Source: Pseudomonas sp. HN11 (GTDB lineage Bacteria > Pseudomonadota > Gammaproteobacteria > Pseudomonadales > Pseudomonadaceae). Taken from it: a DNA stretch of 64,000 bases. Under the pieces are notes generated by a model. That model ran no database searches. It was not told where the DNA came from and saw nothing but the letters and a program-made list of their open reading frames with translations. Each line of letters begins with the position of its first letter. The first letter of the stretch is position 1. Positions 44,141 through 52,017 of this stretch are shown here, piece after piece. The translations under genes were made by a program, and so were the position numbers. The stretch spans positions 1-64,000 of the forward strand of contig NZ_CP089985.1 of assembly GCF_021390155.1 (NCBI RefSeq). Direction: 5' to 3'.

Positions 44141-44791
44141 TCAGCGTTGCAGGAACGCCTGATGCATCTGCTGCAAGGTTTCAAAATGCCAGGTCGGCGC
44201 CTCGGCAGTCAACTCTTCAAAACTGCCAAACCCATACCCCACCGCCGCCGAATCCAGCCCGTTGCTGCGCGCGCCGATCAAGTCATGCTTGCGATCACCA
44301 ATCATCAGCGTGGTGGCCGGGTCCAGGCCTTCCTCGCTCATCAGGTGGGCGATCAGCTCGACTTTGTTGGTGCGCGTGCCGTCCAGTTCGCTACCGTAGA
44401 TCACCTTGAAGTGTTTGGCGAAATCGAAGTGCCGGGCGATCTCGCGGGCAAACACCCACGGTTTGGAGGTCGCGACATACAGCTGCCGACCTTGGTCGCT
44501 CAAATCTTCCAGCAGCGCCAGCACACCATCGAACACGCGGTTCTCATACAGTCCGGTAACTTTGAAACGCTCACGATAGAAATTCACCGCCTCCCATGCC
44601 TTGGCTTCATCGAAACCATAGAACTGCATGAATGCTTGCAGCAAAGGCGGGCCGATGAAGTGTTCGAGCTTGGTCAGGTCCGGCTCTTCAATCCCCAGTT
44701 TGCCGAGTGCGTACTGGATCGAGCGGGTAATGCCCTCGCGCGGGTCGGTGAGGGTACCATCCAGGTCGAACAGCACGGTTTGGTAATTCAT
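44141..44791 (-). CDS. HAD-superfamily phosphatase, Gph type
   Basis: A 216-residue HAD hydrolase with the motif I FDLDGTLTDP, motif II ATSKP (near 110) and motif III/IV MIGDRKHDLIGA. It resembles phosphoglycolate phosphatase and pyrophosphatase PpaX-type enzymes; the exact substrate cannot be assigned. Its start overlaps the stop of the gamma-carbonic-anhydrase gene by 4 bp, so they form one transcript. Confidence 0.88.
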   Translation of the reverse strand: MNYQTVLFDLDGTLTDPREGITRSIQYALGKLGIEEPDLTKLEHFIGPPLLQAFMQFYGFDEAKAWEAVNFYRERFKVTGLYENRVFDGVLALLEDLSDQGRQLYVATSKPWVFAREIARHFDFAKHFKVIYGSELDGTRTNKVELIAHLMSEEGLDPATTLMIGDRKHDLIGARSNGLDSAAVGYGFGSFEELTAEAPTWHFETLQQMHQAFLQR

Positions 44792-45330
44792 TGATCGAAT
44801 CCTTCAGCCAGGTGCAGGTCTTTGAGCTTCACGTAGTTCGCAGCGCTGTAGGTGAAAAAGGCGCGTTCCTTGTCAGTCAGCGGGCGGATCTGTTTAACCG
44901 GGCTGCCGACATACAAAAAACCGCTTTCGAGTTTCTTTCCCGGCGGTACCAGGCTGCCGGCCCCGATGATGATGTCGTCTTCCACCACGGCGCCGTCCAT
45001 TACGATGCTGCCCATGCCGATCAGGATGCGACTGCCCACAGTGCAGCCATGCAACATGACTTTATGGGCGATAGTCACGTCGTCGCCGATCAGCAACGGG
45101 AAGCCATCCGGATTGAAGGGGCCAGCATGGGTGATGTGCAGCACGCAGCCATCCTGCACGCTGGTGCGCGCACCGATGCGGATGCGGTGCATGTCGCCGC
45201 GAATTACGGTCAGCGGCCACACGGAGCTGTCAGCGCCGATTTCGACATCGCCGATCACCACCGCCGAAATATCGACAAAAGCCCCGGCGCCCAGGGCTGG
45301 CGTGTGGTTCTGATAGGTGCGAAGGGTCAC
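44788..45330 (-). CDS. Gamma-class carbonic anhydrase family protein
   Basis: A 180-residue left-handed beta-helix (hexapeptide-repeat) protein with three metal histidine positions visible (MHRIRIG, AHKVMLHGCTVG). Relatives (YrdA/PaaY type) bind metals, and carbonic anhydrase activity is variable. The start is GTG at 45330 preceded by AGAGAGAGG, giving MTLRTYQNHTPALG; the 33-residue upstream frame extension is not family-like. It is divergent from prlC. Confidence 0.9.
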   Translation of the reverse strand: MTLRTYQNHTPALGAGAFVDISAVVIGDVEIGADSSVWPLTVIRGDMHRIRIGARTSVQDGCVLHITHAGPFNPDGFPLLIGDDVTIAHKVMLHGCTVGSRILIGMGSIVMDGAVVEDDIIIGAGSLVPPGKKLESGFLYVGSPVKQIRPLTDKERAFFTYSAANYVKLKDLHLAEGFDQ

Positions 45331-45431
45331 GATAGCCTCTCTCTCTTCTGCTGATAGCTGCGGTGGGTGTTGATTGTAATTAAGATGGCCCCATCTTTGT
45401 CTTATCAGTTTCTTCAGCCAAGGTGCCAACC

Positions 45432-47483
45432 GTGAGCGCGAACAACCCGCTTCTGCAGTCCTACGACCTGCCGCCGTTTTCGGCGATCCGTGCCGAGCAC
45501 GTCCAGCCGGCCATCGAACAGATCCTCGCCGACAACCGTGTTGCCATCGAAGACATCCTGCAAAGCCAGGGTAAAAATCCGACGTGGGCCGGGCTGGTCC
45601 TGGCCATGGACGAACTGAATGACCGCCTGGGCGCCGCCTGGAGCCCGGTCAGCCACCTCAATGCCGTGTGCAACAGCCCCGAACTGCGCGAAGCCTATGA
45701 AAGCTGCCTGCCGGCGTTGAGCGCTTACTCCACCGAGATGGGCCAGAACCGCGAGCTGTTCCAAGCCTTCGAGGCCCTGGCTAACAGCCCGGAAGCCGCC
45801 GGTTTCGACGTGGCGCAAAAAACCATTCTGGAACACTCCCTGCGCGATTTTCGCCTGTCGGGCATCGACCTGCCGCCGGAGCAGCAAAAGCGCTACGCCG
45901 AAGTGCAGAGCAAACTGTCCGAGTTGGGCAGCAAATTCTCCAACCAGTTGCTGGACGCCACCCAGGCCTGGACCAAACACGTCACCGACGAAGCCACCCT
46001 CACCGGCCTGACCGATTCGGCCAAGGCGCAAATGGTGGCCGCCGCCCAGGCCAAAGGCCTCGACGGTTGGCTGATCACCCTGGAATTCCCGAGCTACTAC
46101 GCGGTGATGACCTACGCCCAGGATCGCGCCCTGCGTGAAGAAGTCTACGCAGCCTACTGCACCCGTGCGTCGGACCAAGGCCCGAATGCCGGTCAGAACG
46201 ATAACGGCCCGGTGATGGAACAGATCCTCGATCTGCGTCAGGAGTTGGCCAAGCTGCTGGGCTACACCTCCTTCTCCGAGCTGAGCCTGGCCACCAAAAT
46301 GGCCGAGTCCAGCGACCAGGTGCTGAGCTTCCTGCGCGACCTGGCCAAGCGCAGCAAGCCGTTTGCCGCCCAGGACCTGCAACAGCTCAAGGCCTACGCC
46401 GCCGAACAGGGCTGCGCCGATCTGCAAAGCTGGGACAGCGGTTTCTACGGCGAAAAACTGCGTGAGCAGCGTTACAGCGTGTCCCAGGAAGCCCTGCGCG
46501 CCTATTTCCCGATCGACAAAGTGTTGAGCGGTTTGTTCGCCATCGTGCAACGTCTGTACGGCATTGAAATCGCCGAGCAAAAAGGCTTCGACACCTGGCA
46601 CCCGGATGTCCGCCTGTTTGAAATCAAGGAAAATGGCCAGCACGTCGGCCGCTTCTTCTTCGACCTGTACGCCCGCGCCAACAAGCGTGGCGGCGCGTGG
46701 ATGGACGGCGCACGTGACCGTCGCCGCAAGGTCGACGGTGTGCTGCAAAGCCCGGTGGCCAATCTGGTCTGCAACTTCACCCCGGCTGACAGCGGCAAGC
46801 CTGCCCTGCTGACCCATGATGAAGTCACCACGCTGTTTCACGAATTCGGCCATGGCCTGCACCATCTGTTGACCCGCGTTGAACACGCCGGTGTGTCCGG
46901 TATCAACGGCGTGGCCTGGGATGCGGTGGAGTTGCCGAGCCAGTTCATGGAGAACTGGTGCTGGGAGCCGGAAGGCCTGGCGCTGATCTCCGGTCACTAC
47001 GAAACCGGCGAGGCACTGCCCCAGGACTTGTTGGAAAAAATGCTCGCAGCCAAAAACTTCCAGTCCGGCCTGATGATGGTGCGTCAGTTGGAGTTCTCGC
47101 TGTTCGACTTCGAACTGCATGCTACCCACGGTGATGGTCGCAGCGTGGCCCAGGTGCTGGAAGGCGTGCGCGATGAGGTGTCGGTGATGCGCCCGCCCGC
47201 CTACAACCGTTTCCCCAACAGCTTCGCGCACATCTTCGCCGGTGGTTACGCGGCGGGTTACTACAGCTATAAGTGGGCCGAAGTGCTGTCGGCGGATGCC
47301 TTCTCCAAGTTTGAAGAAGAGGGTGTGCTCAACGCTGAGACTGGCCGCGCCTTCCGCGAGGCGATCCTGGCGCGAGGCGGTTCCCAGGCGCCGATGGTGC
47401 TGTTCGTCGACTTCCGCGGACGTGAGCCGTCGATCGACGCACTCTTGCGCCACAGCGGCCTGAGCGAGGACGCGGCAGCATGA
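45432..47483 (+). CDS. prlC: Oligopeptidase A
   Basis: Cytosolic M3 metallopeptidase that degrades oligopeptides, including cleaved signal peptides. The 683-residue protein has the zinc motif H470-E-F-G-H474 in TLFHEFGHGLHHLL and the downstream NGVAWDAVELPSQ block. Two in-frame GTG codons lie at 45423 and 45432; the first sits inside the AAGGTG ribosome-binding site, so the second, giving MSANNPLLQSYD, is chosen. yheV overlaps its stop by 4 bp. Confidence 0.96.
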   Translation: MSANNPLLQSYDLPPFSAIRAEHVQPAIEQILADNRVAIEDILQSQGKNPTWAGLVLAMDELNDRLGAAWSPVSHLNAVCNSPELREAYESCLPALSAYSTEMGQNRELFQAFEALANSPEAAGFDVAQKTILEHSLRDFRLSGIDLPPEQQKRYAEVQSKLSELGSKFSNQLLDATQAWTKHVTDEATLTGLTDSAKAQMVAAAQAKGLDGWLITLEFPSYYAVMTYAQDRALREEVYAAYCTRASDQGPNAGQNDNGPVMEQILDLRQELAKLLGYTSFSELSLATKMAESSDQVLSFLRDLAKRSKPFAAQDLQQLKAYAAEQGCADLQSWDSGFYGEKLREQRYSVSQEALRAYFPIDKVLSGLFAIVQRLYGIEIAEQKGFDTWHPDVRLFEIKENGQHVGRFFFDLYARANKRGGAWMDGARDRRRKVDGVLQSPVANLVCNFTPADSGKPALLTHDEVTTLFHEFGHGLHHLLTRVEHAGVSGINGVAWDAVELPSQFMENWCWEPEGLALISGHYETGEALPQDLLEKMLAAKNFQSGLMMVRQLEFSLFDFELHATHGDGRSVAQVLEGVRDEVSVMRPPAYNRFPNSFAHIFAGGYAAGYYSYKWAEVLSADAFSKFEEEGVLNAETGRAFREAILARGGSQAPMVLFVDFRGREPSIDALLRHSGLSEDAAA

Positions 47484-47755
47484 GTGAAGGGCCTGTGATT
47501 ACCAAAAAACAATTTATCGCCGGGGCGGTCTGCCCGGCGTGCAGCGAGCCGGACAAGCTGAAGATGTGGACCGAGGACAACGTGCCGCACCGTGAGTGCG
47601 TGGCCTGCGGCTATACCGACACGCTGAATGATCAAGGGTTGTCGGTGCCCAGGGAATTGGGCACGCGGGTCAATACCACGGCGTTGAAAGCACCGGCGGA
47701 CCCGAAGGTGCAGGCGGTGCAGTTTTTTCCTAATCCGAAGCTGAAAAAAGACTGA
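47480..47755 (+). CDS. YheV-type zinc-ribbon protein
   Basis: A 91-residue cytosolic protein with four zinc-binding cysteines (CPACSEPD and CVACGYTD). Pseudomonas homologues are always downstream of prlC; role unknown. It overlaps prlC, so translation is coupled. Confidence 0.9.
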   Translation: MSEGPVITKKQFIAGAVCPACSEPDKLKMWTEDNVPHRECVACGYTDTLNDQGLSVPRELGTRVNTTALKAPADPKVQAVQFFPNPKLKKD

Positions 47756-48191
47756 CGGCCCCCCTGGGGTACCGCCTCAGGGGGACGATTTACCCGTTGT
47801 TTCATCTGCTTGTATGCGGTCTGATCAACCCCCCACCCTATCGGCTAAACCTCATGATGTCCGTCGGGATTTGATAGTCGTCATGCATTTCAGGGCTTCG
47901 CCTTGCTCGTGACGGACTTGGCCGCTGTGTTTGTGCTTTGTTCTATTGGACAAGCCATAGGCTTTAACATTATTAAGTAGCGCATAAGTATTACGCTGAA
48001 AGATAACCGTGATCAGCTTTAATACTGCCAGGCAAATTTATCTATAATTCCTGTAGGGTTGCTGAAATATAAAGCACTTATGAAATGCGTGTTTACAAAG
48101 ACCTATGGAACGCCTCGCGTGGCGATAGTCACACAGTAAGCTCATATCTATTCCGTATGCTTACGGCTATTTGTCCTACAGGAGAATCATC
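47756..48191. other. 436-bp AT-rich intergenic region
   Basis: It begins with a GC-rich hairpin (CCCCCTG at 47760-47766 and CAGGGGG at 47778-47784), a possible end of the prlC-yheV transcript without a clear T-run. The rest is AT-rich, with no gene seen. A TATAAT hexamer at 48043-48048 is a likely -10 box for the next gene, although no strong -35 is visible. The ribosome-binding site AGGAG lies at 48180-48184. Confidence 0.6.
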
Positions 48192-50513
48192 TTGACCGTA
48201 GTAAGAGAATCCAAAAATTATGTACCTCTGCTGATGCCAGGACCGGATAGCAATACACCTAAGTCGGAGGGTGTTCCTGAGCAACGCTTTGTTCAACCGC
48301 TAACCCCAAAGTCCCGGATGACTGCAGAAGAAACGAAGGCGAAAGATACCTTTAGGAAACAAGTATTAATCCATCATGAACATGCGAATAGTGCTGGCCC
48401 GAGCCGAAGGAAACGCGACGCCAGCGTTTATCATCAAAAAACGCCTATCGGACAAGCGCTAGAAAAAGAAGCGACGGAAATAAAAAAAGCGCAGACCGAG
48501 TGGGAAAAAAAATATGGGAATATCCCCGGCGACCCTTCAATGACTACGGCGCAACATATTAGTGACTTTGATGCTGTGTTCGACAGGTATGAAGGTGACG
48601 CATTGCTCGCACACGAAACTTCAAAAACGATGAAGGCACAAACAGGGGACGATCTGAGGGGACCATCACCACAAGTTGTCGTACCCGGAAAGTCTACGAT
48701 TTATCCGTTCAAGCTTCAGGTGTCTGCCGCGTTCACCAACCGAATACTGCGCGATTGGACGGTTGACAACAAGATAGATTCCGCCAGCCTTCGGTACGAC
48801 ACTTCAACGAACGTTTTTCATGCCAAGACACTTGATGGTAAAGACCTGAGTTACACGCCCAGTGAGTTTGCCTCAAACTTCCCAAGCTATAAAGAGGCAC
48901 TTGATCCCATCGTTGAGATTGCAAAAGTCGTTGCTCCAAAGGGGGGTGTCCAGCTTCAGAAATATCCAGAGGGCAGCGCCAGCCTCGATCTGATTCTAAG
49001 CTTCTACGGCTTGGACCCCAGTGAAAAGTCACTTGATAAGTATCACGAAATCGCAAATAAATTGAAAGAAGAAGGCGAATTTCCAAGTGCCGCTCAACAG
49101 AAGTTGCCCGTTGTAGCAGACGTTGCAAAATACCGAGCAGCCATGGAGCAGAAAGAAAGGGCCTACGTCAGCACGTTGGCGCCTGAAGTCGAATCGCGTC
49201 CCGATTTTGACTTTGAGACTTTTGATGCAGAAAGTACCATTGCCAAAGCCACAGGAAACGTCATGGCAAAAATGGATCAGGCGGACTTATACGAATCCAC
49301 TCCACTGATCGATATCCCTCAGCAATCCAAATTGTTTCCATGGCTGCAGCAGATAAACGCTGCGTTTGATAATAAGATCCTCACGGCGTGGGCTGAGAAT
49401 TATGATGCGGATCTGAACACCTTGAACTATTCCTCATCTCTTAAGATGTTTAGCGTGAGAACCATTAACGGAGAAACGCTGACGTTCACGGCTGAAGAGT
49501 TCGATAAGCTTTACCCGAAATATAGCGGTGGGCTCGCGCCTATCACTGACGTCGCTAATGTGGTTGCGCCGGAGGGAGGGGTGAGGCTGAAAAAATATCC
49601 GGACAACAAAGCTGGTCTTGATCTGGTACAAAGCTTCTATGGTTTGGACCCCACAGAAAGAAACATCGCAAAGATCAATGAAATGGGACGGAAGTTAGCG
49701 ACGGAACAGGAGTTTGATCGCCAACCGGAAATCAAGGAGCGTAGCCCGCAGGCACTTGCAGAACAACAGCAGGCGTTGCAGACAAAGGAAGCGAAATACG
49801 CTGAAAACCTCAATAAGCCGGTCGGCACTTATCCACCTACTCCCAAAGAAATGAGGGAGATGGCCGAAACCAAAGTCGCTATAGCGGCCGCCGATAAAAT
49901 GGGGAGCCTGACGGAGGCTGATAAATCCGGGCAAGACATAAATATCGAGGTACCCCCAGAGACAAAGCTCCATCCATGGCTCCAGTCGATAAATTCAGCA
50001 TTCAAAACCGGTACGCTGTTGGTGTGGGCCGAGGAGTACAAGATGGACCCCGCCAGTTTCAGGTACGACACAACGACGGGTAAGTTTCATGCCTCTACGC
50101 TGGATGGAGGATCGTTTGAATACACCCCCGAAGAATTTTCGGAAAAATTCCCGCGTTTCAATCAATCGCTCACGCCGATAGTCGAAGTGGCCAAAGTCGT
50201 TGCTCCCAAGGGAGGCGTGATACTTAAACAAAGCCCGGAAGGTATCGCTCCGCTTGACTTGGTACTCGGCTTTTACGGCGTTAATCTCAAGGAGCAGGCC
50301 CTTGAGAAAACCCATGAAATGGCAGAAGCCATAAAGCACGGCAAGGCATTCCCTGTACCGTCTGACCTTCCGGACCGTGGTAAGGAGGCCCTGAAGAAGC
50401 AATCTCAGATACAGGATCACGCAGAGGAATTTAGCAATTGGGGTAACAACACCCACATCGCCATTGAATCCGATGGTCGAGGCGGAGGCGTTAAGGTTCC
50501 CGGTAAGATTTAA
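48192..50513 (+). CDS. Large cysteine-free triple-repeat protein, unknown function
   Basis: I do not recognise this 773-residue protein. It is built from three 131-residue modules (about 168-298, 379-509, 591-721) that align without gaps; shared elements include VVAPKGG or VVAPEGG, a YxPxEF-like segment, and FYGLDP or FYGVNL. Linkers of about 80 residues also resemble each other (helical, Glu/Lys/Gln-rich), so the repeat unit is about 212 residues. The first 165 residues are polar and probably disordered, with the basic cluster PSRRKRD. No cysteine, signal peptide or membrane helix is visible. The start is TTG at 48192, 7 nt after AGGAG. The gene is visibly more AT-rich than its neighbours, suggesting horizontal origin. 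A secreted effector or surface protein is possible but unproven. Confidence 0.8.
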   Translation: MTVVRESKNYVPLLMPGPDSNTPKSEGVPEQRFVQPLTPKSRMTAEETKAKDTFRKQVLIHHEHANSAGPSRRKRDASVYHQKTPIGQALEKEATEIKKAQTEWEKKYGNIPGDPSMTTAQHISDFDAVFDRYEGDALLAHETSKTMKAQTGDDLRGPSPQVVVPGKSTIYPFKLQVSAAFTNRILRDWTVDNKIDSASLRYDTSTNVFHAKTLDGKDLSYTPSEFASNFPSYKEALDPIVEIAKVVAPKGGVQLQKYPEGSASLDLILSFYGLDPSEKSLDKYHEIANKLKEEGEFPSAAQQKLPVVADVAKYRAAMEQKERAYVSTLAPEVESRPDFDFETFDAESTIAKATGNVMAKMDQADLYESTPLIDIPQQSKLFPWLQQINAAFDNKILTAWAENYDADLNTLNYSSSLKMFSVRTINGETLTFTAEEFDKLYPKYSGGLAPITDVANVVAPEGGVRLKKYPDNKAGLDLVQSFYGLDPTERNIAKINEMGRKLATEQEFDRQPEIKERSPQALAEQQQALQTKEAKYAENLNKPVGTYPPTPKEMREMAETKVAIAAADKMGSLTEADKSGQDINIEVPPETKLHPWLQSINSAFKTGTLLVWAEEYKMDPASFRYDTTTGKFHASTLDGGSFEYTPEEFSEKFPRFNQSLTPIVEVAKVVAPKGGVILKQSPEGIAPLDLVLGFYGVNLKEQALEKTHEMAEAIKHGKAFPVPSDLPDRGKEALKKQSQIQDHAEEFSNWGNNTHIAIESDGRGGGVKVPGKI

Positions 50514-50584
50514 GTTTTTACTGATCCGACGTTTTCAAAGACAGGAACGCCGATTGGTGATGTGTTTACCTGCAAACACACCTA

Positions 50585-50997
50585 TCAATTCGGCGTTCTT
50601 TCTGGGAGTACAGGAATAATCTGTTTGCCGCTTGCGGCCGGCTTCAGCCAGTCGTTCATCGAGCACAGTGCAAATGCACTGGTGCTGCAATCGCCGTTTG
50701 CCAACGCTGGGCGTATTTTTTCGATATCCGCCTTCATCATGTAGCGAATGCTGTCCTTGAAGCCCTAAGTTGATCACCGTACCGATCTTGAGTTTTGCCA
50801 ATTCGGGGAGCGCGCGGTTATCCGGCAAAGCGCTACGGTAGAGTGTTGGCGTCATCTGGTGCAGGTTGAACTGCTTGCCCACGGTCTGGGCCTACTCCGG
50901 CGAGAGGATGGAAGGTCTCATCGGCCTGGGCGTGAACGGCGGTGAACAGCGCCATAAGTGCCAGGCCCAGGGCAGCGAGCAATCGAGTGTTGAACAT
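50585..50997 (-). pseudogene. Decayed secreted dual-specificity phosphatase
   Basis: Reading leftward, a signal peptide (MFNTRLLAALGLALMALFTAVHA) is followed by remnants in three different frames: a frameshift after ADETFHP, an in-frame TAG at 50892-50894 (PE*AQTVGKQFNLHQM), then MTPTLYRSALPDNRALPEL and GTVIN, after which the frame jumps to FKDSIRYMMKADIEKIRPAL and DCSTSAFALCSMNDWL. The central part, which should contain the HCxxxxxR phosphatase signature, is missing. The family assignment rests on memory of intact Pseudomonas homologues. Confidence 0.8.
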
Positions 50998-51262
50998 GGG
51001 CTTTGCGATCCAGAAGCGAAATGGCTGATGGCTCGCAGAATCGCCCAGCCGGGGTTCAATACGGCGTGAGGTGTTTGTCAAAGAAAAGTGAACACCTCGT
51101 CTGCCCTGGTGTTTTTGTCGCTGATTCGATTCGCCCTGATTCTTAGGCTGCTATCATTTATAACTATTGTTTGCCAGTGTGTTCCATTCCACTGGCTTGA
51201 TACACATCACGTTGCTCCCAGAAGCGGCGGACAAACCCGTGACCATATGATGAGGTGCCACC
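50998..51262. other. Intergenic region upstream of the dehydrogenase genes
   Basis: It holds an inverted repeat GAGGTGTT / AACACCTC (51068-51075 and 51091-51098), possibly an operator or a weak hairpin. AT-rich sequence follows at 51120-51170 and could contain the promoter of the downstream operon. No gene is seen. Confidence 0.45.
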
Positions 51263-52015
51263 ATGTCTGATCAAGAACAAGACAACCCCCGGCGTGACTT
51301 TCTGCGCAAATCCTTGACCTTGATCCCGGTGGTCACGGTTGCCAGCACCAGCCTTGGCGGCTCGATGCTGATGGCGACGCCTGAGCCGGCACGGGCCGCT
51401 CCGGCCAAGCCTGCAGTGAGTGAAAAGGCCTATGAGCCTACTTATTTCACGGCCGAGGAATGGGCGTTTATCAACGCCGCCGTCGAGCGCCTGATCCCCG
51501 CCGATGAGCAAGGCCCGGGTGCCTTGGAAGCTGGCGCACCGGAATACATCGACCGCCAGATGAATACGCCATACGCCAGTGGTGCGCTGTGGTTCATGCA
51601 AGGTCCGTTCAATGCCGACGCACCGCCAGAGATGGGCTGGCAGAGCAAATTGGTACCCAAAGAGATCTATCGCCTGGGCATTGCCGCGACGGATGCATGG
51701 TCGAAAGCGTTCAATGGTAAAGCTTTTGCTGCGCAAGACAGCGCTACCCGAGACGATATGCTGCGCCGTCTTGAGGCTGGCGGCGGTGAAGTGGCTGCGC
51801 ACTTTGATGACGTACCGCCGAAAATCTTCTTCAACCTGCTGCTGCAAAACACCAAGGAAGGGTTCTTTTGCGACCCGATCCACGGCGGTAACAAAGGCAT
51901 GGTCGGCTGGACCATGATCGGCTTTCCCGGCGCCCGTGCCGACTTCATGGACTGGGTTGAACGCAACGAGCAATACCCCTTCCCGGCAGTTTCCATCCGC
52001 GGCGAGAGGGCATAA
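51263..52015 (+). CDS. Gluconate 2-dehydrogenase subunit 3 family protein (Tat-exported)
   Basis: Small subunit of a periplasmic membrane-bound flavoprotein dehydrogenase. The 250-residue protein has a twin-arginine signal (PRRDFLRKSLTLIPVVTVA) and the subunit-3 domain (YFTAEEWAFINAAVERLIP to FDWVE-like end). Subunit 3 helps export the cofactor-loaded flavoprotein, which itself lacks a signal. It begins the operon with the GMC subunit 2 bp downstream. Confidence 0.92.
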   Translation: MSDQEQDNPRRDFLRKSLTLIPVVTVASTSLGGSMLMATPEPARAAPAKPAVSEKAYEPTYFTAEEWAFINAAVERLIPADEQGPGALEAGAPEYIDRQMNTPYASGALWFMQGPFNADAPPEMGWQSKLVPKEIYRLGIAATDAWSKAFNGKAFAAQDSATRDDMLRRLEAGGGEVAAHFDDVPPKIFFNLLLQNTKEGFFCDPIHGGNKGMVGWTMIGFPGARADFMDWVERNEQYPFPAVSIRGERA

Positions 52016-52017
52016 AC

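Noticed and set aside
45414..47453. Open frame of 679 codons opposite prlC
   Set aside because: Antisense shadow of prlC with no domain, and the zinc peptidase frame is clearly the real one.
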